Shown: positions 25,693 to 36,924 of the stretch, in pieces
How positions within the stretch are numbered: position 1 is the first letter of the stretch
Layout of the letters: each line of letters begins with the position of its first letter
Assembly (NCBI RefSeq): GCF_021018895.1
Contig: NC_079377.1
Span: 372,001 to 436,000 of the forward strand
DNA from: Seriola aureovittata
Lineage: Eukaryota; Chordata; Actinopteri; Carangiformes; Carangidae
Direction of reading: 5' to 3'
Length of the DNA stretch: 64,000 bases
Notes under the pieces: generated by a model
What the model was told of the DNA's origin: nothing
The model's input: only the letters and a program-made list of their open reading frames with translations
Database searches by the model: none
Program-made: the position numbers and the translations under genes

Positions 25693-26317
25693 TGTCACAC
25701 CGTGGTGAGGTTGTCTTGTCCTGTCATTTCCTGTTTTATTTTGAAAAGTAACTCTCCTCTCATTTCAGGTCACTTGCCCTTCCTCATGTGTCTCAGTCTG
25801 ATTGCCCTAAGTGTTTCCACCTGTGCCCTATTTCCCTCCATTTGTTTAAGTAGTCTGTGTCTCCCTTTGTCTTGTGCCAGTGTGTTTCGTCTGCGTGCGT
25901 GCACCCCAGCTCTTCGTCACAGCCCTTGTCACAGCATTCCTGAAAGTTTTTGTGTTCTTCTTCCTCCAAGTGAGAGTTTTTGAGTTGAAAGTTTATTTCC
26001 TAGTTTTGTGTCATAGTTAAAGGTTGCATAGCCTTTTGTTTCCTCTGTGTGAAGTGATCTTTTGTTTACTTACCTTTTCTAGAGTAGAGCCTCCAGTTTG
26101 CTGGAGAGTTTTTATTTACAGATAATAGTTTAATAATCCATCGTGTTTTCCTCCTTAGTGGAGTGATTATTATTTTGATAGTTTTCATAGCCTCGTATAT
26201 AGTGAGGGTTAGGTTGATAGCCTATTCATTTCTCCACTTGGAGGCGCCCTGAAGAAACAAATAAAACTGTCTATTGAACCCTGCATCTGTGTCCTGAGTC
26301 CTTGCCTGGTCGTGACA
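25693..26317 (+). repeat. 5' LTR of the Ty3/Gypsy element, 625 bp
   Basis: Starts TGTCACACCGTGG and ends CTGGTCGTGACA, with inverted TGTCAC/GTGACA termini. AATAAA lies at about 26260, near the expected polyadenylation position. The gag ATG follows 17 bases after the LTR; no primer-binding site was confidently matched to a tRNA. Confidence 0.9.
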
Positions 26318-26333
26318 GTACACACTGGCCAGT

Positions 26334-27395
26334 ATGGATGCAGCAGGGTCCGAGCAGCTATCCGCGGCTCTTCGCTCACAGGGAGCTTGCCTCACCATGC
26401 AGGAGGAGCAAATGGCTGCACTAGGCCAGGGAATTAAGGGCCTCGCCCATAGCGAGGAAGAATTCAAGACTGTTGTGGCTGCCCAGGTGGGGCAGCTCGC
26501 TGAACAGGTGCAACAGCTTCTCAGTCACCTTGTGAAAGCAGTTACTGCATCTGCTGCACCTCAGCCCCAGCCCGTCCGGACGGATCAGGCTCCCACCATT
26601 TCCTACGCCAGAGCTGGAGCCCGGCTTGCAGCCCCTGAGCGTTTCTCAGGTTAACCAGGACAATCTAAGTCGTTTATTATAGACTGTGAAATGGACTTTG
26701 AACTTTCCCACCACGCATTTCCCATGACCGAGCCAAGGTCGCCTTCATGATTTTGATCCGTAAGACCGTTGATGCGGTCTCTTCAGAACGGGAAAAGGCA
26801 AGGGAACTGAGTGGGCTGAGGCAGGGTAGAGAATCTGCCTGTGACTATGCCATACGCTTCCGGACCTTGGCAGCAGAGAGTGGGTGGAACGCCAGGGCTC
26901 TCTACGACGTCTTCCTGAAGGGGCTGGCTGCTCCCATTCAAGAGCGACTGATGCCTTTGGACCTACCTCCGGACCTAGACTCTCATCGCCCTTGCTGTCC
27001 GAACGGATAACCAACTTCGGGAGTTCAAGGCACTCCAAGGGGGCCACCAGCAGAAGCTAGACTGCCTGCAGCAATCCCCAGCTTTCGTCGGGTCTGCTCC
27101 CTGTCAATCACCGTCAGAACGGCGCCACCGTTCTCTTCCTGCATGGGATGAGGAACCCATGCAGTTGGGCAGGACCCAGCTCACTCAGGCAGAACAACAA
27201 CGTTGCCTCAAGGAGGGGCGGTGCTTCTACTGTGGGGAAGCTGGACATCTTGTGGCCGCCTGCCCAGCCAAGCAGCTCAGGGGGGTGAGCCAGTTCTCAA
27301 CCTCAGGTTCTCTTTCACGCAGTTTGACCACCATCAAGGTAACACACAACACCACAGTCATGGAAATGAACATTTTAATTGACTCGGGGGGCTGA
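26334..27395 (+). pseudogene. Ty3/Gypsy gag relic
   Basis: Translation starts at 26334 and is open to 26654 (MDAAGSEQLSAALRSQGACL onward). It shows a glutamine-rich helical region and then APERFSG, which normally leads into the capsid. The frame then shifts, and capsid-like pieces (FELSHHAFP near 26.7 kb, ARELSGLRQGRESACDYAIR near 26.8 kb) continue in other frames. A zinc knuckle, CFYCGEAGHLVAACP (CX2CX4HX4C, missing the final spacing of no residue), is intact near 27.23 kb. Several stops and frameshifts make it non-functional. Confidence 0.85.
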
Positions 27396-27580
27396 TGAGA
27401 GCTTAATGGACTGGGGGTTAGCCAAGAAACTGGGGTTGAAAACTGAAGCCATCTCACAACCCATCATGGCAAGGGCCCTAAATGGGAATGCACTGTTCAC
27501 GATCACACACGTCACAGAACCCATAGCCATTACCATATATAACCACAGTGAACTGATGAAGTTTTACCTGTTTAATTGAC
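27330..27580 (+). pseudogene. Ty3/Gypsy aspartic protease relic
   Basis: Near 27.38 kb the frame reads NILIDSGG then stop; the overlapping frame continues with a DESLMDWGLAKKLGLKT piece to 27579. DSG is the active-site triad of retropepsins, and the LIDSGADxxLMxxxLA pattern is that of Gypsy proteases. One frameshift runs through the active site, so it is inactive. Confidence 0.75.
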
Positions 27581-27829
27581 CTGCACGCACCCTGGTACTG
27601 GGACATCCGTGGCTCACTTGCCACAACCCCCACATAGACTGGCCTACAGGCAAAATCTTGGGGTGGGGGGAGATCTGTGAGTGTCTGTGGGACAAGACTC
27701 AGGGGAAGGTTACCACGGTCATAAATTCTGTTTCTGCTCACCCTGTTACAGACTCCCAGTACCCCGATTTGAATTCTGTACCCACCTGTTACCACCACCT
27801 CAAGGAGGTTATTAATAAAGTCAAGACCA

Positions 27830-28590
27830 CGTCTCTTCCACCACATCAACCGTATGACTGCGCCATTGACCTCATCCCCGGATCCACCATTCCCAAGGGG
27901 CGGCTGTACTCCGTGTACTCAGGCCCGAACGACAAGCCATGAAGGACTACATTGAGTCGTCACTGAAGGCGGGGCTCATTCGCCCGTCTTCGTCACCTGC
28001 TGGAGCCGGTTTCTTCTTTGTAGACAAGAAAGACGGGTCCTTAAGACCATGTCTCGACTACAGCCCCCTCAATGACATTACTATAAAGAATCGCTATCCA
28101 CTCTCTTTAATGTCATCTGTGTTCGATCAGTTCCAGCAAGCCACAGTATTCACAAAGCTTGATTTGCGCAATGCCTATTATCTTATCCGGATTAGGGAGG
28201 GGGATGAGTGGAAGACTGGATTCAATACGCCTAGTGGTCACTGAGTACCTAGTCATGCCCTTTGGTCTCACGAATGCCCCTGCCGTCTTCCAAGCCATAA
28301 TCGATGATGTGCTTAGACTTTCTTGACCAGTTTGTCTAATTTATTCAGCAAATCTAGACACTCACAAACATCATGTTAGCCAAGTTCTTAAGCGGCTTCT
28401 TGACAATCATCTCTGTCAAAGCAGAAAAGAGTGAGTTTCACACCGACACTATCTCCTTCCTGGGCTTCATCGTAGCCCCTGGGAAGGTGCAAATGGATCC
28501 AGCTAAAGTAAGTGCTGTGGCCGTAAGAAAGTCCAGCAGTCCTGGGGTTTGCAAACTTTTACAGGAGGTTCATCAGGGGTTTTAGCGCTA
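27830..28590 (+). pseudogene. Ty3/Gypsy reverse transcriptase relic, catalytic YxDD missing
   Basis: Pieces in order: [18 protein letters not shown] and RLYSVY (27.84-27.92 kb); [19 protein letters not shown] and [20 protein letters not shown] (27.94-28.07 kb); [15 protein letters not shown] with the first catalytic aspartate (28.15 kb); then [14 protein letters not shown] (28.26 kb). Immediately after LDFLDQFV at about 28.34 kb the sequence jumps to text equivalent to the helix beyond the active site, so the block with the two catalytic aspartates is absent. It resumes with KAEKSEFH and [18 protein letters not shown]. At least two stops are present. Confidence 0.88.
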
Positions 28591-28699
28591 TAGCTGCTCC
28601 TTTCCATGCTCTGACTTCTCCCCAGGTTCCATTCCACTGGTCCCCGGAAGCAGAGGAGGCATTCCAGACGCTTTACTTCTGCGACCTTCTCACTCTGCC

Positions 28700-29000
28700 A
28701 GATCCCCGGCGTCAATTTGTGGTGGAGGTTGATGCATCCGAGGGGATTGGGGCGGTCTTATCTCAACGGTCTGAGGTGGATGACAAGATGCACCCCTGCA
28801 CCTTTCTGTCCCGTCGTCTGAGTTCCGCGGAGAGGAACTATGACGTTGGCAACCGGGAGCTGCTGGCGGTCAAGGTGGCATTGAAGGAGTGGAGACACTG
28901 GCTGGAGGGGGCACAGCATCCATTCATTGTGTGGACCGATCACAAGAATCTTGAATATATTAAACAAGCCAAGAGACTGAATTCACGCCAGGCCAGATGA
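28700..29000 (+). pseudogene. Ty3/Gypsy RNase H domain relic
   Basis: The frame 28719-29000 begins [15 protein letters not shown] (the catalytic Asp of the Gypsy RNase H). It runs through [20 protein letters not shown] with the catalytic Glu ([19 protein letters not shown]) and ends with [11 protein letters not shown] with the next Asp. This is the best-preserved part of pol; it ends at a stop beside a T-run at about 29.01 kb. Confidence 0.88.
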
Positions 29001-29039
29001 GCCTTGTTTTTTTTTTTTTTAACCGTTTTTGCTTCACGT

Positions 29040-30068
29040 TGTCTTACAGGCCGGCGTCCCGCAACGTCAAAACAGATGCCCTGTCACGCCTCTACGACCC
29101 CAAGCCTGTTGCCAAGGAACTGGAACCCATCCTCCCACTGAATCATGTGGTTGGAGTGGTTGCTTGGCAGATTGAACAAGACGTGAGGCAAGCGAATGGT
29201 GAGACACCCCCACCCAGTGGCTGCCCAGATAATCGTTTGTTTGTCCCTGTTAATCTGTGCCCACAGGTGATTCATTGGGCTCATGCCTCGCTGCTCACCT
29301 GCCATCCGGGAGTCCGGAGATCTATGTTTGCCATCTCAACGGTTCTGGTGGCTGTCTATGGAGGCGGGGGTCCGGGAGTACATCAAGGCATGTCCGGTCT
29401 GCGCTCGCAACAAGATGTCGTTGGGGTTGCGAATGGGACTCCTGCAACCTCTGCCCATCCTCTCCAGACCATGGTTGGACATATCTATGGACTTCGTCAC
29501 AGGGCTTCCGGTTTCGAAAGGTAACACCACGGTTCTGACCGTGGTGGATCGGTTTTCCAAAATGGCACATTTTATTGCATTACCCAAACTGCCCTCAGCC
29601 AAATAAACTGCTCAAATTATGATGCAAAATATTTTCAAGATCCATGGATTTCCAAAGGACATCATGTCAGACCAGGGGCCCCAATTCATCTCACGGTTCT
29701 GGAGGGAGTTGTGTCGGCTCATCGGCGCCACTGCAAGCCTGACATCAGGGTATCACCCAGAGGCCAACGGCCAGACCGAGCGCCTTAACCAACAGCTGGA
29801 AACCGGTCTCCGATGCCTCGTGTCTCAGAACCCGGCTACGTGGAGCACCCACCTGGTCTGGGTAGAATATGCCCACAATTCGCTGCCCACCTCTGCCACA
29901 GACTTCTCCCCCTTCAGGTGTGTCCATGGCTACCAGCCTCCAGTGTTTGCCGACTCGGAGACAGAAGCGCCAGTTCCCACGCCCTGGTACGGTGGCACCG
30001 CCACCGCTGCATCTGGGCCGCCGCCTGCCAAGTGCTCATCCAGGAAGGGGACAGAGTCAAAAGGGTGG
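29040..30068 (+). pseudogene. Ty3/Gypsy integrase relic, C-terminus deleted
   Basis: Begins with YRPASRNVKTDALSRL (tether region). The zinc-binding H and H (VIHWAHASLLTCHPG) and CPVC lie in two frames around 29.27-29.4 kb. The catalytic core follows: LDISMDFVTGL, SDQGPQFISRFW and ANGQTERLNQQLE supply the D, D and E. One TAA separates the first two blocks at 29.6 kb. After YAHNSLPTSATDFSPF and a short GDRV piece the frame falls straight into LTR sequence at 30072, so any chromodomain is gone. Confidence 0.88.
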
Positions 30069-30071
30069 CAC

Positions 30072-30393
30072 TATTTCCTAGTTTTGTGTCATAGTTAAAG
30101 GTTGCATAGCCTTTTGTTTCCTCTGTGTGGAGTGATCTTTTGTTTAATTACTTTTTATAGAGTAGAGCCTCCAGTTTGCTGGAGTTTTATCTACAGATAA
30201 TAGTTTAATAATCCATTGTGTTTTCCTCCTTAGTGGAGTGATTTATTATTTTGATAGTTTTCATAGCCTCATATATAGTGAGGCTTAGGTTGATAGCCTA
30301 TTTATTTCTCCACTTGGAGGCGCCCTGAAGAAACAAATAAAACTGTCTATTGAACCCTGCATCTGTGTCCTGAGTCCTTGCCTGGTCGTGACA
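30072..30393 (+). repeat. Truncated 3' LTR, 322 bp
   Basis: Matches 25994-26317 of the 5' LTR to the last base. It begins at TATTTCCTAG, directly after integrase-region sequence, so its 5' half was removed by deletion. Confidence 0.92.
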
Positions 30394-30398
30394 TCAGG

Positions 30399-31086
30399 TA
30401 TGAGAGCAACTCTAAGGTAAACCAATACAGTGTATGTGCGGAAACGTGTGTGTTGTGTGGTTCTTTATAAGGCTGCCGGGATTAGTCGCTATAATCGACA
30501 ATGTCGACATCAATATTTTGCTGCAACATATCGTTTCGCATACATACATACATTGATTTAATTATGGTGGCAAGTCACTATTAACCACCATATATTTATT
30601 CTTTATTTGTCTTTTATGGTCACACTGCTTCTGTCATCTGGCCTGCTTTCTCTGCTCTCCGGGAGAGGCGGGGCTGCAGGTACGCAAGCACGCACATGCA
30701 CACATGGAGCAAAAAGCACAGCAGAGGCTGCACCGGGCACAGAACCAAGTGAAATAAAGATAACTGAAGATTACTGGAGTTGACGACAACTATCACTGAA
30801 CTTTATAAGTGCAACTAGACAATGCAATTTCCCAAGAAATTGCGGTGGGATTGCTGCTTCAGCCCAAGCTGAAGCTAAACTGTGTTGCTGGCTGCTGAGA
30901 AAAATCTGAAACTGAGCTTCACTGTAAAATGCCTGGAACTAACATTTAAAATGGAGTTGCCACTAACTCTGTCTGTGTTAGTCTTGAGTAATGGCTAAAA
31001 AGTGTAAGCAGAGGTGACCTTGACCTTTGAAGTTTGACCACCAAAGTCTAATTGCTTCATCTGGGAGTCCATGTGGACATTTGTGC
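30399..31086. other. Intronic sequence with possible hAT-like end
   Basis: GCCGGGATTAGTCGCTATAA near 30.48 kb resembles a hAT terminus, but no partner was found. No gene was recognised. Confidence 0.35.
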
Positions 31087-31850
31087 AAAATTTGAAGGGT
31101 CTCCCTCACACATGGCCTGTCTAAATCCTCACAGCACATTATTGCATTTTCTTCCTTACTTGCTCGAAGGCTTATCCTCCTTAAGTGGACTCATGCCTCC
31201 CCTCCCACTCACAATAAATGGATCCATGAAATGCTGCAATGTATCACCCTGGAGAAGATAGGGTTCTCCCTCAAGGGTTCCTTATGTACATTCTATGAGA
31301 CGTGGCAACCTTTTGTAAACCATGTTGACTCCCTAACTATTGATGCTGAAAATGTCTAACTGAGCACTGCACCCCCCCCGCTTTTTATTTATTTATCTAT
31401 TTTTATTTATTTTATTTTATTTTTTTATTTCATTCTTCCCTCTCCCTTTGAGTACCTATGTATTTGTTTACCTTACCTCAATTGTTAACCTGCTTACTTA
31501 CTCTTGTTTGCATGTGCCTGGGTGTGAGTGTGTTGTCCTTCTGTGGGTTCTTTTTCAATTTTGGGTGGGTGAATTTAGGGTGTTCTGGTGGGTGGGAATT
31601 AAGCTGAAACCTTCCTTCAGTACTCTGTTACTGTTGCTGTACCTAAACTACGCATCTGAATGTATTACGGGACCACTCCAGTGTTAAAATCAATAAAGGA
31701 ATTTTTGAAAGAAAATTTGAAGGGACTGCCTCGAGGAGATCTGGAGATATTGTGTTCACGAGACCAAAATTATGATTTGTGAGGTGACTGTGACCTTGAC
31801 CTTTGACCACCAAAATCTAATATCCATCCCTACAGCTGGTTAATGTCTGA
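31010..31850 (+). repeat. Dispersed repeat with TGACCTTTGACC units, interrupted by an L1
   Basis: GGTGACCTTGACCTTTGAA at 31013 and GTGACCTTGACCTTTGACC near 31790 flank a body with TGTGCAAAATTTGAAGGG and GAGATATTGTGTTCACGAG, a well-known fish repeat. Removing 31100-31724 (the L1 plus one copy of the duplication) rejoins the body in register. Confidence 0.6.
31100..31711 (+). mobile_element. 5'-truncated L1-like LINE (ORF2 C-terminus and 3' UTR)
   Basis: The frame reads ARRLILLKWTHASPP then KWIHEMLQCITLEKIGFSLK and FYETWQPFVNHV, ending with TAA at about 31361. This is the conserved C-terminus of L1/Tx1-type ORF2 (W...LxLEKIxxSLxG...WQPF). A long U-rich 3' UTR and an AATAAAGGAATTTTTGAAAG tail follow. 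The 13-base perfect duplication AAAATTTGAAGGG (31087-31099 and 31712-31724) bounds it. The reverse transcriptase core is absent because of 5' truncation. Confidence 0.85.
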
Positions 31851-33720
31851 CTTTGGGAGGATGAGCGCATCAGAGTTCAAATCCATTCACTCTAAATCTT
31901 GTTTAATCAGTGTTATTTTGTGATTTTTTTTTTTATAGCGCACAGTGAGATCAGTCACAAGCATGTGAAGGATTACTTCATGTAAATGTCGTCTGTTCAT
32001 TAGTAGACAGAGCATTTGTCTTTGTAGCTAAATAAATACTCTCATGAAGTCTGTTGCTGCCTGAGAATTTACACTGAAAAAGTGTTTGAGAAAATGTTTA
32101 TGCCTAAATCTGGGATTATTGATCATGCCAGCATGTCATTTAGATTTTCTGGAGGATTAATTGTTAGAAAAATAGTTGTTAGTGGCAGTTCTTTGCATGT
32201 GTGTACATGTCTTTCTATAATTGTGATGACAAATTTCGTTAAAAACCATTATCGTGATGTCATTTTGGCCAACAATACACGCGCGCACATTGACAGACAC
32301 ACACAAGTGCACAAGTGCAGTTGATGCCCAAACTTTCACACAACAGTTTTTCTTTGCTATTGTCGCCTTGTGCTTGTTCATGGTTTATGTTGGATCTCTG
32401 AAAATACCATTATGACGAGTACAGTCCTAGACCCGTTCTATATGAGATAGCTTCTGTAATGATTTGACACTGACTTGGCTTGAATACAATTCAGCAGCAG
32501 CATATAGTGCACCCTGTAAGATGACCAACATGTTGAATCAACACCACAAAAAACTTTCTCTATTATCATTGTCATGGTCAAACTCTAACACAGCCATGAG
32601 GTGATTGCACATACAAAACATACCCAGACATTGATATAAATTCAAAAGAAAAACAAATAAAACAGTAAAGATAATTTTAATAGATAGATGTGTGTCCTCA
32701 GTCTTAACAGAAGGCAAACTCGACTGGTAGTGGAAAAGGAGTCTTTTATTTGTGGGTTGACCGCTTTTAAAAAACCTGTTTATACCCACTAATGCTGATG
32801 GACAAAGGGTATAAGTTAAAAATGTGAGTGTGGGATAGAAGTCAAACAGGGCATGGTCTCTTCCGACTATAAAGTCTCTGAACCGGCAAACTGGTCAAGA
32901 TGACACACTTCTACCTACGTTGCTGAATGGCACAATAATCGTTTTGTCTCAATTATCTTGATTTCATAATCGTTGGACACTCATAGGTTCTTATTCTTGC
33001 AATTATCCAATCGTCCAATCATGTGGTAGCACTGTAATACATAAAATCATGCAGATACAGTTCCTTTAATCAACATGAGTCTGTGCGTCACCAACTAGGC
33101 ATCAGCTCCTGCCCTCTCAGTCACCTGGCACTGTAAAGAATTAACAGCATGGCAACCATGTGAACATAGTGTGTGGTTGGTACTGGGGGGGGGGGGGGCC
33201 CTGTAGCTATCTGTACATGAATACATGCTGCAGCACAAGAGCCAGGGCAAACTGAACTGACAACAGCTACAACAAAGTTATTCAACACAGGGACTAATTC
33301 TAATGAAGAATTTTAGTATCCAGTGAATATATATTAAAATCCTGTGTTTTGTAGAGTTTCATTGTTCCAGCTTTTTGAAACTATTTTGGATACTTTCTAT
33401 AGGGACCCCAGGTGTTAAAGAAAATATGAAATTGTGAAATAATCTAAAACATTTTTAAACTCAGCTCAGTAATATAAAATGTAGCTTTTTATTTGTCTTT
33501 TGTTGACAGAAAAAGACACAAAGGGGCAGAGAAAGAGAGAAAAGATGGCACTGTGAAACAGAAACAGACATTTTATCATCCAACTGCTTGAAATGAATAT
33601 AAATGAAAGAAAGAAGCCCGATGGAATTGTCACATTTTCACAACCTCAATGCAGCCACACACAAAAGCTGGAGAATTAAGGTGTCTTAGTAAGCAGGAAA
33701 CAGGCTTCCATATAAAGAGG
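31851..33720. other. Intronic sequence, nothing recognised
   Basis: A run of about 15 G lies near 33.19 kb. ATAATCGTTTTGTCTCAATT near 32.94 kb resembles repeat ends seen in fish, but no element could be delimited. Confidence 0.45.
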
Positions 33721-33724
33721 TGGA

Positions 33725-34085
33725 AAAAATGAAGAACAGGTAAACTGGCAAACTGAACTTAGGGAGTCCAAACCCCAAAAGTCACAAAAAAACTCAAGAA
33801 CAAACAGCACATGAGGAACATAAGGAAAGTCAGGTTAGAGATATACGACACAGACAAACTGACAGAGGTTTGGGAGCACATAGACTAAGTACACAAGGGA
33901 GGCAGGGATAATTGGACACGTGTGAAACACATCAGGGAGGGCAGACAATCACAGGAGTGGAAAAACAAGACAAAGACAGTAGAAAAGTAAGTAGTAAAGC
34001 AACCAACAGACACACAAGACACACAATCATAAAATAAAACAGGAAATAATCAACAGAGTTCAAATTAAGAGTCACTAACAGGGGC
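33725..34085 (-). repeat. Degenerate Ty3/Gypsy-type LTR relic
   Basis: Read on the minus strand, the order CCTGTTTTATTTT, CCTGATGTGTTTCACACGTG, CCCTCC and TTGTGTACTTAGTCTATGTG follows the first third of the LTR at 25693-26317 (TTTCCTGTTTTATTTT, TGTGCC, CCCTCC, AAGTAGTCTGTGTC). This is a cousin family or an old solo LTR; ends and duplication were not found. Confidence 0.35.
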
Positions 34086-34950
<865 letters not shown>

Positions 34951-35179
34951 GAAAATGTTTTCTGTTCATAGAAAGTAAATGGCATTAGACATTAACATTT
35001 GAGTAACCCCCTCATTTTGAAGCACAATTAAAACAACTATAGCAGCTATGAACTGAGCTGCAGACATGGTTCCAAACCCTCAGTAGAGCTGGAGCTGTTA
35101 AATCTTTTTCATTTGATGAACACTGTGAACCAAACCCATTTCACTTTGAATCTTCATGTTTTAGCTTTAGACTGGAACA

Positions 35180-35935
35180 CTAGGGACACCCAGGACTGTT
35201 GACCTAATCTTGTTATCCATACCAAGAGTGCCGTCTTTGCCTCTTCCAGTTGACACACAACTTCATACAGCAGCACTGCAGACAGGCAGGCACACAGCCC
35301 CTCCCCTCACTAGCAGCTGAACACATGAACGCTAGTTGACATTTACAACACTGACCTGGTGTCGCCAGCATAAAACTAAATTAACATGGCAGGTGCTGCT
35401 GCCGAAGGGCATTCGCAACCTGTTTCAGTTGAAATTAGAAGTAATGCTGTTTGGAATTATTTTGCATTATTATTTTACCTGGCCAAAAGCACACGTTAAC
35501 GTTAGCTGTTTAACTGTTAGCAATTAGCTGATTGCCACATTAGCTGTCTGTTATCATTAAGCTAGCAGCTATGGCTAATCCAGTCCTGTCTGTCTGTAAC
35601 GTTAATAGACAATGTTGATTTAACAGGATAACACAATTATTTGTGTCTGAAAAGGGTTATATTTATTATTAAGTCCCAGATTTAAGCTCAGAAAAGTCGA
35701 CCAGCAACTAGACAGAAACAGCAGCAGCCTACCCCACAAACTCTATTTGATCAGACAACCTGAAAATAGCGTTGTCATTGATGTTATTGTTTGTATTATT
35801 CTAATCTTTATTAAAAAGTAGGGTTAGGGTTAGGGTAATTTTTTCTCCTCATGATATCCAAAATGGTATAGAGTATCAAGTATCTTCCTAGGTATTGGTA
35901 TCCGGTTTGAAATTCTAGTATCATGACAACCTTAT
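35180..35935 (+). mobile_element. hAT-derived non-autonomous element with BED-type N-terminal relic
   Basis: ATG at 35385 opens MAGAAAEGHSQPV followed by SNAVWNYF, like the start of ZBED-type hAT transposases where a BED finger begins RSxVWxYF. The frame ends soon after and the zinc ligands are missing. The right end (GGTATTGGTATCCGGTTTGA to GTATCATGACAACCTTA) is the terminus of a common fish hAT family. The left end was not identified. Confidence 0.45.
35819..35838. repeat. Interstitial telomeric repeat (TTAGGG)3
   Basis: Three perfect TAGGGT units inside the hAT-derived element. Confidence 0.85.
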
Positions 35936-35938
35936 TAG

Positions 35939-36920
35939 TTACATAAATCTCCTGGATTTCTGGGGCTGATTTCATCATGTCACAAGCAGTGAATCCAGAA
36001 AAAGTCTAAGGCCTTCACAGGTAAAGTGACAGCTAGTAAACTGTTGAGTAGAACACAGTCTATCAGCTAGTTACACAGCAATACCTCAATGATGCCTCCA
36101 CATCACACCAGCCTCCATCATAACTTCATATGACACAAAATGGCTGTGGCTGCCAGCTGGAAATACACCTGAGTTTGTCATCATGTCTGAGCGAGCTGAA
36201 GGGCACAACCCCAACTGGTATGTTGGGAACACAAACTGCACGACTTTCATTTGATTCTTCACATGAAAGCATTATTATAAACATATTGTGATCAATAGTT
36301 ATTCAAAGGTGAGGCATTGTCAGCTGCCTCTTCCCTTTCAATGACACATTTTATTTATTGTCTCACTTTGTTTCTATATGTAGTTGCTGTTGTTAGCTAA
36401 ACAGCAAAAGCTGAGAAGAACATTCTCAGTAATCTTCTGTTACCACAGCTTTCAGTCATCAAAGTGTAAACTCCCACTAACTGCACAGATCAACAGATGT
36501 TAAAACTATGCCATTCACTGGACAACAAGATAAAACACAACAGTGCAAAACATTATGTCTACAGATGACTGTAATGGTTGGTGAAGATCTCTACCTGAGC
36601 TCAGCTCTCACCACAGGTGTGTCTACTGATATAGACATACTTGAACTTGATGGTAAAGTAACACAAAACTTTTCATAAGGAGGCCAAATCTAAATCACCA
36701 TACATTGAATAAAAATTGTATATTACATATCCAGTGAAAAAGCCGCATTATAATGTAAAAAACAACCTGTAGCACATCAAGTATAATGGTACACTTGCAG
36801 ACCTGCATCTTGCATTGAATGGTAATGATCTTATATTTGACAAACAGTTTAAATGAAGTTTAAATCTTTATGTGTGAAGTCAATGTGTCAGTAAGAAAAA
36901 ATTGATTGAAGGTGAGGAAC
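35939..36920. other. Intronic sequence 3' of col13a1 exon 2
   Basis: No further exon or element was recognised in the kilobase downstream of the exon 2 donor. Confidence 0.5.
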
Positions 36921-36924
36921 TTAC

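Larger units (their letters stand above)
25693..30393 (+). mobile_element. Defective Ty3/Gypsy LTR retrotransposon
   Basis: The insertion is bounded by TGTCAC at 25693 and GTGACA at 30393 and flanked by the perfect 5-base target duplication TCAGG (25688-25692 and 30394-30398). Order is LTR, gag, protease, reverse transcriptase, RNase H, integrase, LTR, that is, Ty3/Gypsy order. All reading frames are broken. The 3' end of integrase is joined directly to the middle of the 3' LTR, so the pol C-terminus, polypurine tract and the first 301 bases of that LTR are missing. The shared 322 bases of the two LTRs differ by about nine substitutions and two small indels (near 3%), so insertion is not ancient compared with the neighbours. 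Confidence 0.93.

Noticed and set aside
25436..25712. CCGTGGTGAGGT occurring both at 25440 and at the LTR start (25700)
   Set aside because: Twelve shared bases only, no extension of similarity; the LTR boundary is set independently by the TCAGG duplication and the TGTCAC/GTGACA termini.
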